A stretch of 64,000 nt of DNA. It comes from Candidatus Pantoea deserta (lineage in GTDB: Bacteria; Pseudomonadota; Gammaproteobacteria; Enterobacterales; Enterobacteriaceae). The stretch's first letter is position 1, and each line of letters starts with the position of its first letter. Positions 46,216 through 55,856 of the stretch are shown here, piece by piece. A program made the position numbers and the translations under genes. The stretch spans positions 111,724 to 175,723 of the forward strand of contig NZ_RMVG01000010.1 in assembly GCF_003813865.1 (NCBI RefSeq), written 5' to 3'. The notes beneath the pieces are model-generated. The model saw only the letters and a program-made list of their open reading frames with translations, had not been told where the DNA came from and ran no database searches.

Positions 46216-46984
46216 AGGGATTCCTTAACGCAGATTAGCCAGAGGCTTTAACAGAGCACAGGTGGCGGCGACTGGCAAACCCGATGCCGCAATCTGTTAA
46301 CGCGGTCCGGTCTGGCAGGACCAGGGGAAGATAGGCTTGCCGAGAGACGAGAAAAAAGAAGGGGGACGGCTGCGCAATATGTCTTCAGAGAAACCTGCGC
46401 GCTAAATGCATTATTACCGTGCCGTTATGTTTAACGCTTATTAACAACTTTATTTCATGTCCGGAAGGCGCGCTAATTAAGCGCGGCGCAATGTCGGATT
46501 AAGACGCGGCCTTCGAAAATGACTTTTTTAAACGTAACGCCTTAAAAAGGATTTCTTAGGCGCTAAATACTTAATTTATATTCATTAAGCGCGGCGATAA
46601 AGTTCACCAATGACCGCTTTTTTATTCAGGGTTTAGCTAAAATAATTCGCCAAAACAGGGCGTTGCGCACTAAAAAAAGCGCAGCATCGCTTCCTTCTCA
46701 TCCCTTCGCTGGCGCGCAACAACAAATAACAATAATGTCACATTAAGGCCTGTGAATTAACCTAAAGTCAGGCGCTTAAATAGATGATTGCGGACAAAAA
46801 CAATGACCAAAATCAAAAAAGACTGTTATAGTTTTTGCATCCCCCACTGTTTCTGTTTGTCTGACGCGAGTTCTTATAAATTCGTGTCAGCAACCGGCTT
46901 AAGCGCAGCGTAAATATTAACGCTGTGCTTTAGTTGTTAATTATAAGTAAACATATGGTGTTATATGTGGCAACGAGGTAAGCA
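46216..46984. other. Long intergenic region upstream of cioA
   Basis: No gene is supported in these 769 bases. ATTAAGCGCGGCG occurs twice (about 46474 and 46584). A candidate extended -10 promoter for cioA is TGTTATAGT with TATAGT at 46827-46832 and a poor -35 (TGACCA, 46804-46809). This would leave a leader of about 145 bases. Confidence 0.45.
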
Positions 46985-48409
46985 ATGTTCGGATTAGACG
47001 CCTTTCATCTGGCCAGGATACAGTTCGCTTTTACTGTCTCCTTTCACATACTCTTTCCCGCCATTACCATCGGCCTCGCCAGTTTCCTGGCAGTGCTGGA
47101 AGGTATGTGGCTAAAAAGCCGTAACGAGACCTACCGCGATCTCTATCACTTCTGGTCCAAAGTCTTTGCCGTTAACTTTGGTATGGGCGTGGTGTCCGGT
47201 CTGGTGATGGCTTATCAGTTCGGGACTAACTGGAGCGGCTTTTCACAGTTCGCAGGCAGTATTACCGGGCCGTTGCTTACCTATGAAGTGCTGACCGCCT
47301 TCTTCCTGGAAGCGGGTTTCCTCGGCGTAATGCTGTTCGGCTGGAACCGCGTTGGTCCGGGCCTGCACTTTTTCGCTACCTGTATGGTGGCGCTGGGCAC
47401 GCTGATCTCGACTTTCTGGATCCTCGCCTCTAACAGCTGGATGCATACGCCGCAGGGCTACTTGATTGAGAACGGCATCGTGGTGCCGGAAGACTGGCTG
47501 AAAATCATCTTTAACCCGTCCTTCCCCTATCGCCTGTTCCATATGTCGGTCGCCGCCTTCCTTTCCAGCGCCTTCTTTGTGGGCGCGTCGGCGGCATGGC
47601 ATCTGCTGCGCGGCAACGATAATCCGGCGGTGCGCAAGATGTTCTCTATGGCGCTGTGGATGGCGCTGATCGTGGCGCCCATTCAGGCGATGATCGGCGA
47701 TGCGCACGGCCTGAATACCCTTGAGCATCAGCCTGCGAAGATTGCGGCGATTGAAGGCCACTGGGAAAACCCGCCGGGCGAAGCGACGCCGCTGATCCTG
47801 TTCGGTATTCCGGATATGGAGCAGGAGCGCACGAAGTATGCGCTGGAAATTCCTTACCTCGGCAGCCTGATCCTGACGCACAGTCTGGATAAACAGGTTC
47901 CGGCACTGAAGACCTTCCCGAAAGAAGATCGTCCTAACTCGCTGATTATTTTCTGGTCGTTCCGCGTGATGGTGGCGATGGGCCTGCTGATGATTACCCT
48001 CGGCGTGGTCAGCCTGTGGCTGCGTTATAAAGGACGTCTCTATGAGTCGCGTCCGTTCCTGTGGTTCGCCCTGCTGATGGGACCTTCAGGTCTGATCGCG
48101 CTGCTGGCGGGCTGGTTCACCACGGAAATCGGTCGTCAGCCGTGGGTGGTTTACGGCGTGCAGCGCACCATCGATGCGGTATCAGGTCATGGTGATCTGC
48201 ATATGAGCATCAGCCTGCTGGCCTTTATTGCGGTCTACTCGGCGGTGTTTGGCGTAGGTTACATCTATATGGTGCGTTTGATTAAGAAAGGCCCGCTTAC
48301 CGGCGAAGGCAAAGATGTCCGCCACGGTGGTCCCGGCCACGGCAAAACGCCTGCTCGTCCGCTCTCTGCGGCCCCTGAAAGTCTGAACGATCCACAGGAG
48401 GGAAAATAA
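46985..48409 (+). CDS. cioA: Cyanide-insensitive cytochrome bd oxidase subunit I
   Basis: Subunit I binds haems b and d and oxidises quinol in the inner membrane. The 474-residue length, with a short Q-loop and the GRQPW motif near residue 388, places it in the CioA group and not the long-loop CydA of E. coli. FHLARIQFAFTVSFHILFP carries a haem-ligand His near residue 21. About nine membrane helices. The C-terminal tail is rich in Gly, Pro and His. cioB follows after one base and a DUF2474 gene after that. Confidence 0.93.
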   Translation: MFGLDAFHLARIQFAFTVSFHILFPAITIGLASFLAVLEGMWLKSRNETYRDLYHFWSKVFAVNFGMGVVSGLVMAYQFGTNWSGFSQFAGSITGPLLTYEVLTAFFLEAGFLGVMLFGWNRVGPGLHFFATCMVALGTLISTFWILASNSWMHTPQGYLIENGIVVPEDWLKIIFNPSFPYRLFHMSVAAFLSSAFFVGASAAWHLLRGNDNPAVRKMFSMALWMALIVAPIQAMIGDAHGLNTLEHQPAKIAAIEGHWENPPGEATPLILFGIPDMEQERTKYALEIPYLGSLILTHSLDKQVPALKTFPKEDRPNSLIIFWSFRVMVAMGLLMITLGVVSLWLRYKGRLYESRPFLWFALLMGPSGLIALLAGWFTTEIGRQPWVVYGVQRTIDAVSGHGDLHMSISLLAFIAVYSAVFGVGYIYMVRLIKKGPLTGEGKDVRHGGPGHGKTPARPLSAAPESLNDPQEGK

Positions 48410-48410
48410 G

Positions 48411-49415
48411 ATGATCGATTTTTCCATTATCTGGTTCGCGATTATCGTTTTCGCCACCCTGATGTATATCGTGATGGATGGCTTCGATCTCGGTATCGGT
48501 CTGCTGTTTCCTTTTAATAAAGACGCGACCGAGCGCGACATGATGGTTAACACCGTCGCGCCGGTTTGGGACGGCAACGAAACCTGGCTGGTGCTGGGCG
48601 GGGCGGGGCTGTATGGCGCATTCCCGCTGGCGTACTCGGTGATTGCCGATGCGCTCTCTATTCCGCTGACGGCGATGCTGATCGGCCTGATTTTCCGCGG
48701 CGTCGCCTTCGAGTTCCGCTTTAAGGCAACTGAATCACACCGCGCATTCTGGGATAAATCCTTCGTCGCGGGCTCCATTCTGGCCACCTTTAGCCAGGGC
48801 GTTGCGGTTGGCGCTATGCTTGACGGTATTCAGGTCACGGGCCGCCACTTCAGCGGCTCCGCGATGGACTGGCTGGCGCCGTTCCCGCTGTTCTGCGGCG
48901 TGGGCCTGGTTATCGCCTATGCGCTGCTGGGCTGCACCTGGCTGATCATGAAAACCGAACATGAGCTGCATCGTAAGATGTCTGCGCTGGCGACGCCGCT
49001 GGTGATTGCGCTGCTGGTGGTGGTGGGCATTATCAGCCTGTGGACGCCGTTCACCCATGACGCGATCGCGCAGCGCTGGTTTACCCGCCCGAATCTCTAC
49101 TGGTTCCTGCCGGTTCCGGTGCTGGTGCTGCTCTGCTCGTGGGGCATCGTGCGCGCCATTAAGCGTGAGGCGCACTATTCGCCGTTCCTGCTGACGCTGG
49201 CGCTGATTTTCCTCGGCTTCTCCGGCCTGGGCATCAGCGTGTGGCCGAACATTATTCCGCCGTCAGTGACTATCTGGCAGGCCGCGTCTCCGGCGATTAG
49301 TCAGGCCTTTATGCTGGTGGGCAGTTTGTTAATTATTCCGATGATCCTCGGCTACACCTTCTGGAGTTACTACGTGTTCCGCGGAAAAATCAAAGCAGAC
49401 GAAGGATACCATTGA
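48411..49415 (+). CDS. cioB: Cyanide-insensitive cytochrome bd oxidase subunit II
   Basis: Subunit II partners CioA in the membrane. The 334-residue protein has about eight helices and the CydB hallmarks MDGFDLGIG near residue 20 and WDGNETWLVLGGAGLY near residue 46. It starts one base after the cioA stop, with AGGAGG upstream in the cioA end. The complex would support respiration when the haem-copper oxidase is inhibited. Confidence 0.95.
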   Translation: MIDFSIIWFAIIVFATLMYIVMDGFDLGIGLLFPFNKDATERDMMVNTVAPVWDGNETWLVLGGAGLYGAFPLAYSVIADALSIPLTAMLIGLIFRGVAFEFRFKATESHRAFWDKSFVAGSILATFSQGVAVGAMLDGIQVTGRHFSGSAMDWLAPFPLFCGVGLVIAYALLGCTWLIMKTEHELHRKMSALATPLVIALLVVVGIISLWTPFTHDAIAQRWFTRPNLYWFLPVPVLVLLCSWGIVRAIKREAHYSPFLLTLALIFLGFSGLGISVWPNIIPPSVTIWQAASPAISQAFMLVGSLLIIPMILGYTFWSYYVFRGKIKADEGYH

Positions 49416-49416
49416 T

Positions 49417-49584
49417 ATGCAAACCGAGACTGGCAGCGTGAAAAACCACAATCAACCTAAGGCCCCGTGGTGGAAGCGCATTCTGTGGCTGGTGGTGATC
49501 TATGGAGCAAGCGTGCTGGCGCTCGGTGTCGTGGCAACGCTGTTCCGCATGATGATGACCGCGGCGGGCATGCGAAGCCACTAA
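49417..49584 (+). CDS. DUF2474 small membrane protein, CioX-like
   Basis: This 55-residue protein begins MQTETGSVKNHNQPKAPWWK and has one membrane helix at about 22-46. It matches the DUF2474 family, which follows cioAB genes in many proteobacteria and is thought to be a small oxidase subunit like CydX. AAGGA lies upstream of the ATG, one base after the cioB stop. It is easily missed because of its size. Confidence 0.88.
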   Translation: MQTETGSVKNHNQPKAPWWKRILWLVVIYGASVLALGVVATLFRMMMTAAGMRSH

Positions 49585-49767
49585 GGCTTCAATGGGGTAA
49601 AGAAGTCCGCGCAGGGGCGGGATGGCGTGACGCGCAGCCATCCCGCGATAAAAGGAAACGCGGTCCGCTCACGGAGGCCTCTTCGCAAAGAGGCGCGTAC
49701 CGCGCGGGCCAGGCGGGCAGAGCGACGTAACGCCGCTTTGCCGCTGCACTTTCCGCTTCTGCGCCTG

Positions 49768-49791
49768 AAGGCTGGCTCCGCCAGCCTTTTT
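49768..49791 (+). terminator. Terminator downstream of the cio operon
   Basis: AAGGCTGGC-TCC-GCCAGCCTT is followed by a short T-run. A second, tailless hairpin (GCCTCTT/AAGAGGC) lies at 49677-49694. These fill the 343-base gap before the AraC-type gene. Confidence 0.75.
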
Positions 49792-49927
49792 ACTTATCAG
49801 ACTAAGCATTAAATGCCTTTTTAATGCCGCTTTGCCTACGCTTCCTTTACCTTTCCTTACATGCATAAGACGTTCTTGTTATAATTATGTGACTAATCTC
49901 GCAATACTTTTTACGACCCTCACCGAA

Positions 49928-50794
49928 ATGCTCAGCCTGAACGTAAAAAAACAGTACATCAGCGATCTGGTGGAGTGGATTGAGGCGAATCTGACCGACG
50001 ATCTTAATATCGATCTGATTACCCTGAAATCCGGCTACTCCAAATGGCACATGCAGCGCATGTTCAAAGAGATGACCGGCCAGACGCTGGCGGCCTATAC
50101 CCGCAAGCGCCGTCTGACCATGTCGGCCATGGCGCTGCGTCTGACGCGCATGCCGCTGATTGACATCGCGGTGCGCTTTGGTTTTGATAACCAGCAAAAC
50201 TTCACCCGCGTGTTTAAGAATCACTTTGCGCTGACGCCGGGCGCCTTTCGTCGCGTGCCGGAACTTCAGCTTAAAAGCTTCCACGGGCCGATTTCCGTTC
50301 AGGGCGAAATGATGCAGGCACAGCTGGTTGAGCGCGATGAGCTGCAACTGCGCGGGGAAGTGACGGAGTGGGAGTGCGAATTCGGCGGCTACGTGCATGA
50401 TCATGCGGAGACCGTCGCGCAGCAGGCGCGTCAGTTTGTCCGCTTCGCCGGCCAGCATGTCGATCGCGGCTGGCTGGGCTTTCAGTATGGTCCCGGCCAC
50501 TCGGCAGCGGAGCAGCAACATATCAGCCTGTTCCAGGCGCTGGAGAGTCAGCACGCCGATATTATGGGATCGCATATTGTTAACTGGACCTCGGCTCGCG
50601 GCCTGTACGCGACCATTCCCTGGCAGGGCGCGCCAGAGCAGCTGACGCGTTTTATTGCCGACCTTTACTATGTGCATCTGCCCGCGCTGGGCGTGGCGCG
50701 TCGCCAGGGAAAAGATCTGCTGCGGCTCGATATGAAAGCCTCAACGCCGGATGCGCTGAGAGGCGTTTTTTCTATTCCCGTTACGCTGGGCTGA
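49928..50794 (+). CDS. AraC/Rob-type transcriptional regulator with effector domain
   Basis: This protein has its two helix-turn-helix motifs at the N-terminus (about 1-110: VEWIEANLTDDLNIDLITLK, GYSKWHMQRMFKEMTGQTLA, GFDNQQNFTRVFKNHF). They resemble MarA, SoxS and Rob. The C-terminal 175 residues form a Rob/GyrI-like ligand domain. I took the ATG at 49928 (288 residues), which starts just before the first helix as in Rob; the frame is open to 49832 but the extra residues look non-coding. A TATAAT at 49880-49885 fits the promoter. It could control multidrug or stress genes. Confidence 0.85.
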   Translation: MLSLNVKKQYISDLVEWIEANLTDDLNIDLITLKSGYSKWHMQRMFKEMTGQTLAAYTRKRRLTMSAMALRLTRMPLIDIAVRFGFDNQQNFTRVFKNHFALTPGAFRRVPELQLKSFHGPISVQGEMMQAQLVERDELQLRGEVTEWECEFGGYVHDHAETVAQQARQFVRFAGQHVDRGWLGFQYGPGHSAAEQQHISLFQALESQHADIMGSHIVNWTSARGLYATIPWQGAPEQLTRFIADLYYVHLPALGVARRQGKDLLRLDMKASTPDALRGVFSIPVTLG

Positions 50795-50976
50795 AATCAT
50801 CTTTTCGTGCGGTTAAGCGTGACAAACCGCACGATTTTATAAAATAAAGGCCATATCTGGCGTAAAATTCCTGCCTTAACCGGGATGCCATGCGGAAATT
50901 GTGCGTAAGGCGTTCCGAACTGGATATTCATCTGCCTTTCGGGTTCTTTCCGAACCAGACATAAACGACGAAAACT

Positions 50977-51180
50977 ATGAAACTTTCAACGCTGTTCCTT
51001 GTTACGGCGCTTTCTGCTTTGCCGCTTGTTGCCAGCGCACAGATGGCTGAACCTTTTACGCCGCCTGAAGGTCTGCATCCGCATGCCCAGCCAGCCCAGC
51101 ATGAAATTCTGGGCGATAACGCGCTGCCGCAGCAGTCGCAGCAGCACTTCACGCCCAGCGCCTGGGACGACAACGCCTGA
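50977..51180 (+). CDS. Small secreted protein, 67 residues
   Basis: The precursor has a clear signal peptide (MKLSTLFLVTALSALPLVAS, cleavage after ASA before QMAEP). That leaves a mature 45-residue, Pro/Gln/His-rich hydrophilic peptide. I do not recognise it. No strong ribosome binding site is visible. It stands alone between the Rob-like gene and the Fur box of yqjH. Confidence 0.65.
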   Translation: MKLSTLFLVTALSALPLVASAQMAEPFTPPEGLHPHAQPAQHEILGDNALPQQSQQHFTPSAWDDNA

Positions 51181-51326
51181 TCCCCGCGCGCGCCTGATAC
51201 GGGCGCCGTTTCTGATGACTTTTTCTCTTCTGCGCGCGCAGGCCAGGCCTGCGCACCCTTTCTGCTGCGCGCAAATAGCACAATCCATCCTTGCGCATAA
51301 GATATATCATGAGTAATCTGACCGCC

Positions 51327-51345
51327 TTAAATGAGAATCATTTCT
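51327..51345. promoter_or_regulatory. Fur box of yqjH
   Basis: TTAAATGAGAATCATTTCT matches the 19-base Fur consensus at 12 positions, with 12 of 13 in the core. It lies about 60 bases before the yqjH start. A GATATATC element at 51301-51308 could be the site of the NfeR (YqjI) repressor. Confidence 0.7.
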
Positions 51346-51407
51346 GACTTCTCGCGTCCTGATGTCCGTAGCTGGTCATGCGTACCGGCTGTGTAAAAGG
51401 AGAACTC

Positions 51408-52196
51408 ATGCATCCTGATAGCCCTCTGTCTAAAAGCCGTGCGCCACAGCGCGTGCGCAACGAACTGCGTTTTCGCCATATTACCGTCGCCAGCAAGACG
51501 CTGATTGCCGGACAATTCTGGCGCATTACCTTTCACGGCAGCGATCTGGCCGGTTTTACCTCGCCGGGTTTTGATGACCATATCAAAGTATTTTTCCCCC
51601 AGAGCAGCGGCGCGACGCTTCAGCTGCCGCAGATGACCGACGAAGGCATCGTCTGGCCGGACGGCGTGCGTCCGCCCGCGCGTGACTACACGCCGCTGGC
51701 GTTTGACGGCGAATCGTCGCTGACGCTCGATTTCTATATTCACGACGGCGGCGTCGCCAGCGGCTGGGCGCAGCAGGCGAAAGAGGGAGATCGGCTGGTG
51801 GTAGGCGGTCCGCGCGGCTCGCTGGTGGTTCCGACCGATTACGCTTTTCAGCTCTACGTCTGCGATGAAACCGGCCTGCCCGCGTTTAAGCGTCGCCAGG
51901 CGGCTGCCGAGGCGCAGGAGCTGCATCTGTTTGCCTGTGTCGATGAGGCGACCGGACGCGGCTACCTGCCGGAACTCACCGGAGTCAATGCCCACTGGCT
52001 CGGCAGCGGCACGATGCAGGCGGATAACCTCGACGCGCTGATCGCCGCGCTGGATAAGCTTGCCGTGCCGCAGGATGACTATTTTATCTGGCTGACTGGT
52101 GAAGGTGACTTTGTCAAAGCGCTCAGCGACTACTTTATCGGGCGTCGTGGTCTGGATGCCGCCTTTGTGCGCACCGTGGCTTACTGGCACGCCTGA
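51408..52196 (+). CDS. yqjH: Ferric-siderophore reductase YqjH (SIP family)
   Basis: YqjH is a cytoplasmic NADPH-dependent ferric-chelate reductase that frees iron from imported siderophores. The 262-residue protein shows the siderophore-interacting FAD domain (RDYTPLAF near 100, GPRGSLVVP) and the NAD(P) domain (LYVCDETGLPAF, WLTGEGDFVKAL). The ATG at 51408 has AAAGGAGA upstream. A Fur box precedes it. The PadR-type nfeR gene follows in the same direction. Confidence 0.92.
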   Translation: MHPDSPLSKSRAPQRVRNELRFRHITVASKTLIAGQFWRITFHGSDLAGFTSPGFDDHIKVFFPQSSGATLQLPQMTDEGIVWPDGVRPPARDYTPLAFDGESSLTLDFYIHDGGVASGWAQQAKEGDRLVVGGPRGSLVVPTDYAFQLYVCDETGLPAFKRRQAAAEAQELHLFACVDEATGRGYLPELTGVNAHWLGSGTMQADNLDALIAALDKLAVPQDDYFIWLTGEGDFVKALSDYFIGRRGLDAAFVRTVAYWHA

Positions 52197-52280
52197 CAGG
52201 CCGTCCCCGCCGCCCAGGTTGAATTTTACCAGGCGGCGGACTACTATCACCCTCCCGTAAATACTCCCTTCAGGCAGGCA

Positions 52281-52817
52281 ATGAAACAGGACCCGGCTTT
52301 TTCGTGTCACCAGGATCCCGCTCCGCGCGGAGGATGCGGCGGTCGCCGTAAACGTCGCGAAAAGATGCTGGATGCCAGCGACATCCGCCTGTTAATGCTG
52401 CACTTCCTCGCGCAAAACGACGCGCACGGCTATGAGCTGATCAAGTCCATAGAAGAACTCTCTAAAGGGGAGTACTCGCCCAGCCCCGGCATTATTTATC
52501 CCAACCTGACGCTGTTAGAAGAGATGGATGCTATCCGCGTGGTCGATGCGCAGGCGTCGCGTAAAGCCTATACGCTGAATGAGGCGGGGCGCGCGCTGCT
52601 GGCAGAGCAGCAGGCGCATATTCAGCACCTGACAGAGCGGCTCGCTTCGCTGGCGGTTCTGGTGAATAACCGCAGCATCCCCGATGTCGATCAGGCCATT
52701 TATCGTATGCGCACCGCGCTGAATAGTCGCCTGTCGCAGGAGAATATCTCCACTGAAGCGCTGGAGCAGATCGTCGACGCGCTGAATAGCGCAGCGGAGA
52801 AGATAGCCAATAGTTAA
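52281..52817 (+). CDS. nfeR: PadR-family metal-responsive regulator NfeR (YqjI)
   Basis: This 178-residue regulator has a PadR winged helix (LRLLMLHFLAQNDAHGYELI-like region from about residue 33, SPSPGIIYPNLTLLEEM near 70) and a C-terminal helical domain. E. coli YqjI represses yqjH and itself and responds to nickel and iron through a His/Cys-rich N-terminus. Here that N-terminus is short and poorer in ligands (CHQD, GGCGGRRKRR). It is tandem with yqjH rather than divergent as I recall for E. coli. Confidence 0.85.
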   Translation: MKQDPAFSCHQDPAPRGGCGGRRKRREKMLDASDIRLLMLHFLAQNDAHGYELIKSIEELSKGEYSPSPGIIYPNLTLLEEMDAIRVVDAQASRKAYTLNEAGRALLAEQQAHIQHLTERLASLAVLVNNRSIPDVDQAIYRMRTALNSRLSQENISTEALEQIVDALNSAAEKIANS

Positions 52818-52910
52818 GGCAGTCGTTCACGCCAGCCTTAACGCGCCGCCTCCTGCGAAAGAAATGCAAACAGCCTTCAGCGGGCGGCTTATCTGCGCTC
52901 GCTGAGGTTG

Positions 52911-53207
52911 TTAACCTTGCTCTGTTTTCTTCTTATCCAGATGACCCAGCGAACGATCCGGAAAGCAGACGTCGCGTACGCGCTGCTTTAGCGCCGCCGC
53001 GTCAGGAAAGCCGCCGTCGCGCTTGCGCTCCCAGATGGTCTCATTACCTATGGTTATCACGAAAACTCCGCCGGTTCCGGGCTTAAGCGTCACCGCCTCC
53101 AGATCGCTGGCGAAGGTGTGCAGCAGTTCCTGTGCCATCCAGGCGGCGCGCAGCAGCCAGTTACACTGGGTGCAGTAGTGAATCGTGACAGAGGGTTTTT
53201 CACTCAT
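52911..53207 (-). CDS. SelT/SelW/SelH-family thioredoxin-like protein
   Basis: This 98-residue protein has the redox motif YCTQCNW (CxxC at about 12-15) and the rest of the small Rdx fold (KPGTGGVFVITIGNETIWERKR by position 42-63, then GGFPDAAALKQRVRD). In selenoprotein relatives one Cys is selenocysteine; here both are Cys. The family is thought to act in redox homeostasis. It is divergent from the haem receptor gene. Confidence 0.88.
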   Translation of the reverse strand: MSEKPSVTIHYCTQCNWLLRAAWMAQELLHTFASDLEAVTLKPGTGGVFVITIGNETIWERKRDGGFPDAAALKQRVRDVCFPDRSLGHLDKKKTEQG

Positions 53208-53270
53208 AGCAGTTTTCCTTAGCGGTCCTGAAAAAATCCGATACCGCGCAGGTTAACAAATTGTGCGGTG

Positions 53271-53317
53271 TAAGATACATCTTAGTGTAAAGCCAGTTGA
53301 TAATGATTACCACTTGC
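53271..53317. promoter_or_regulatory. Fur box and palindrome upstream of the haem receptor
   Basis: GATAATGATTACCACTTGC (53299-53317) matches the Fur consensus at 14 of 19 positions. Just before it TAAGATACATCTTA (53271-53284) is a near-perfect palindrome that shares TAAGAT with the element upstream of yqjH, so NfeR could bind both. The second point is speculative. Confidence 0.65.
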
Positions 53318-53450
53318 ATTAAATTCCAGCCGAAATAATTTATAACAATAACCCTGTTTTATTTTACGGTTTTTATGTGCGAAACCGCTATTTAGCTACT
53401 GACAGCAAATAAGTGAGCAAATACTAACAATCAATAAGGTATTTGCGCTT

Positions 53451-55802
53451 ATGTCCTCAATGTTTCAGGGATTAACCCAACAGCGGCTGTTTAAATATGC
53501 GCTGCTGGCCTCTTCCATTCATGCAGCCTGCGGTTATGCCGCCAGCGATACGCTTTCCGCAGAACAGCGCGCCAGCGATACGGTGATGACCGTCACCGCG
53601 CCGAAGCCCAAAGCGGGAAGTAAAACCACGATTTCCGCGAGTGAGTTACAGCAGCGTGGAGCGAATGATTTCGGTTCGATTATGCGCTACGAACCGTTAA
53701 TCAGCGCCACCGGTTCGGCGGGCGGCTCCTCATCAGGTAAAAGCGGCTTCGACCGCGCAGGCTATAGCGGCTATAACATTCGCGGCCTGGAGAGCAACCG
53801 TGTCGGGCTGGACGTTGACGGTATTCCGCTGCCGGACGCGACCGGCCGTCCCTACGTTAGCCGCGTGGGCAACAACACCTTCGGCATCGGGCGCGGCGAC
53901 TATATCGATCCCTACATGTTCGGCAGCGTTGAGATTGAAAAGGGCGCCACGGCGGTTGACCAGCCTAATGCCTCTATCGGCGGCAACGTCTCCTTCCATA
54001 ACAAAAGCGCCGACGACTACCTGAGCAGCGGCAAAACCACTTACTTTGGCTATCAGAGCAACTATGACTCATCAAACCGCAGCTGGCACAACGGCATTAC
54101 GGCGGCGGCCGGCGACGATGAGCTGCGCGGTCTGTTTGTTTACAGCCGTCGCGACGGGCAGGAAACCGAAAATAATAGCGGCGTAAAAGATGCGTATCCG
54201 GCTAACTGGCACTCTGACGCCTTTATGACCTCCGGCATCTGGCAGCCCAACGATCTGCACAAACTAAGCGCCACCTTCGACTACTACCATAAAACCAGTC
54301 ATACCCACTACGACGGCTGGGACACCTCAGGCAACACCATCTGGGGCACCTCGCAGCAGCAGAGCGATACGCGTCGCTTCGGCGTTAGCCTGGCGGACGA
54401 ATGGACGCCGTATAACGATCTGCTGGATACCCTGACCACGCGTCTCTACTGGCAAAAAACCGAATCGCACGACAATACCTTTATGCCGGCCAGCGCCAGC
54501 GCATACGAAAGGGTCTATTCGGATTACAACACCAGCAGCCTCGGCTTTGACACCCGCGCGACGAAAATCGTGGGCCGCCATGAGCTGAGCGCGGGTATCA
54601 ACGCCCATACGGAAAATACCGAGCGTCCGTTCCGCCAGTCGCCAGCGCCGAGTCAGTACAGCGTGATCATGCAGCCGCAGGCCGACAGCCGCAGCTACAC
54701 CGTCGCCGGTTATGTGCAGGACAAAATTAACGTTGATCTCGACAGCCATAACTTTGCGGTGATCCCCGGCGTGCGCGTGATGTACCAGAACACCAAACCG
54801 CGAAATTTGTCCGATCTCACCACCGGCAGCAGCGTGCTGACTGAAGAGCAGCTGGAAACGCTGTACGGCGACGGCAACAGCGATACCGAAGTGCTGCCGT
54901 CGCTGACCTTACAGTATGAGCTGTCGCCTGCGCTCATCACTTATCTGCAATACAAACGCGGCGTCGAGTTCCCGAACGCCAGCCAGCTGTACGGCTCCTG
55001 GAACCTTGGCTCCAGCTACGCGGGCCGCGCCCAGTATGCGCTGATCGGCAATGCCGATCTGGATACCGAAACCAGCAATAATTTTGAGTGGGGCCTGAAA
55101 GGTCAGGTAGCGGCAGGCGTGACGGTAAATACTTCGCTGTTCTACAACCAGTACAAAAACTTTATTGCTTATACGCGCTATACGCGCGCCGGTAATCCTG
55201 ACAAATTCGTTAACGTGCCGGGCAATATCTACACCACCTATCAGGCGGAAAACCGCGACAAGGCCTATATCTATGGCGCAGAGCTGGCTACCAAAGTGGA
55301 TTTCGGCACCTGGTTCCAGCAGGTTGACGGGCTGAGCGCGACTTTTGCGCTGGGCTATAACGAAGGGAAGTCGAAGTCGAGCTATTCCGGCGATAAGTAT
55401 GTCGACCTGGACAGCGTCGCGCCGCTAAAGGCGATTGTCGGCCTGGCGTGGGATGACAGGCAGCGCGGCTATGGCGCCGCCGTCACCGCCACCTTCGTCA
55501 AGGGTAAACGCGCCACCGAGACCAACCGCGAGAGTTATTCCAACAGCGGTACGGCGCTCACTGACGCTACCAGCGAGTATATGCGCATTCCGGGGTATGG
55601 CATGGTGGATGCGACCGCCTACTGGCAGGTGGCGAAAAACGTCAGGCTGAGCGGCGGGATCTATAACCTGACCGACCGCAAATACTGGGACTACACCAGC
55701 AGCCGCGAGCTGACCAGCGATACCGCGCAGGATCGTAATGATGTGGCGCTGGCGGTGATGCCGGGCCGCACGTATCAGCTGGGTGTTAACGTCGATTTCT
55801 AA
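53451..55802 (+). CDS. TonB-dependent haem/haemoprotein receptor
   Basis: This 783-residue outer-membrane receptor opens the hmu cluster. After a signal sequence ending about residue 31 it has a TonB box (DTVMTVTA, about 43-50), a plug domain (ASELQQRGANDFGSIMRYEP onward, then NIRGLESNRVGLDVDGIPLP) and a 22-strand barrel ending in NVDF. It belongs to the haemoglobin/transferrin/lactoferrin receptor group. It is longer than classic HmuR/HemR (about 670) and I cannot find their FRAP and NPNL motifs. FPNAS and GNADLDTE stand at the corresponding places. It may bind a haemoprotein in a HasR-like manner. A Fur box precedes it. Confidence 0.85.
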   Translation: MSSMFQGLTQQRLFKYALLASSIHAACGYAASDTLSAEQRASDTVMTVTAPKPKAGSKTTISASELQQRGANDFGSIMRYEPLISATGSAGGSSSGKSGFDRAGYSGYNIRGLESNRVGLDVDGIPLPDATGRPYVSRVGNNTFGIGRGDYIDPYMFGSVEIEKGATAVDQPNASIGGNVSFHNKSADDYLSSGKTTYFGYQSNYDSSNRSWHNGITAAAGDDELRGLFVYSRRDGQETENNSGVKDAYPANWHSDAFMTSGIWQPNDLHKLSATFDYYHKTSHTHYDGWDTSGNTIWGTSQQQSDTRRFGVSLADEWTPYNDLLDTLTTRLYWQKTESHDNTFMPASASAYERVYSDYNTSSLGFDTRATKIVGRHELSAGINAHTENTERPFRQSPAPSQYSVIMQPQADSRSYTVAGYVQDKINVDLDSHNFAVIPGVRVMYQNTKPRNLSDLTTGSSVLTEEQLETLYGDGNSDTEVLPSLTLQYELSPALITYLQYKRGVEFPNASQLYGSWNLGSSYAGRAQYALIGNADLDTETSNNFEWGLKGQVAAGVTVNTSLFYNQYKNFIAYTRYTRAGNPDKFVNVPGNIYTTYQAENRDKAYIYGAELATKVDFGTWFQQVDGLSATFALGYNEGKSKSSYSGDKYVDLDSVAPLKAIVGLAWDDRQRGYGAAVTATFVKGKRATETNRESYSNSGTALTDATSEYMRIPGYGMVDATAYWQVAKNVRLSGGIYNLTDRKYWDYTSSRELTSDTAQDRNDVALAVMPGRTYQLGVNVDF

Positions 55803-55856
55803 TCACTCGTCCGCCCTGCGCTGGCGCAGGGCACTTGCTTACGGGAGCAATGCGCA

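Noticed and set aside
49877..49892. A deo-operator-like sequence TGTTATAATTATGTGA before the AraC-type gene
   Set aside because: The right half does not keep the palindrome and the gene has no link to nucleoside use; it is more simply a -10 region.
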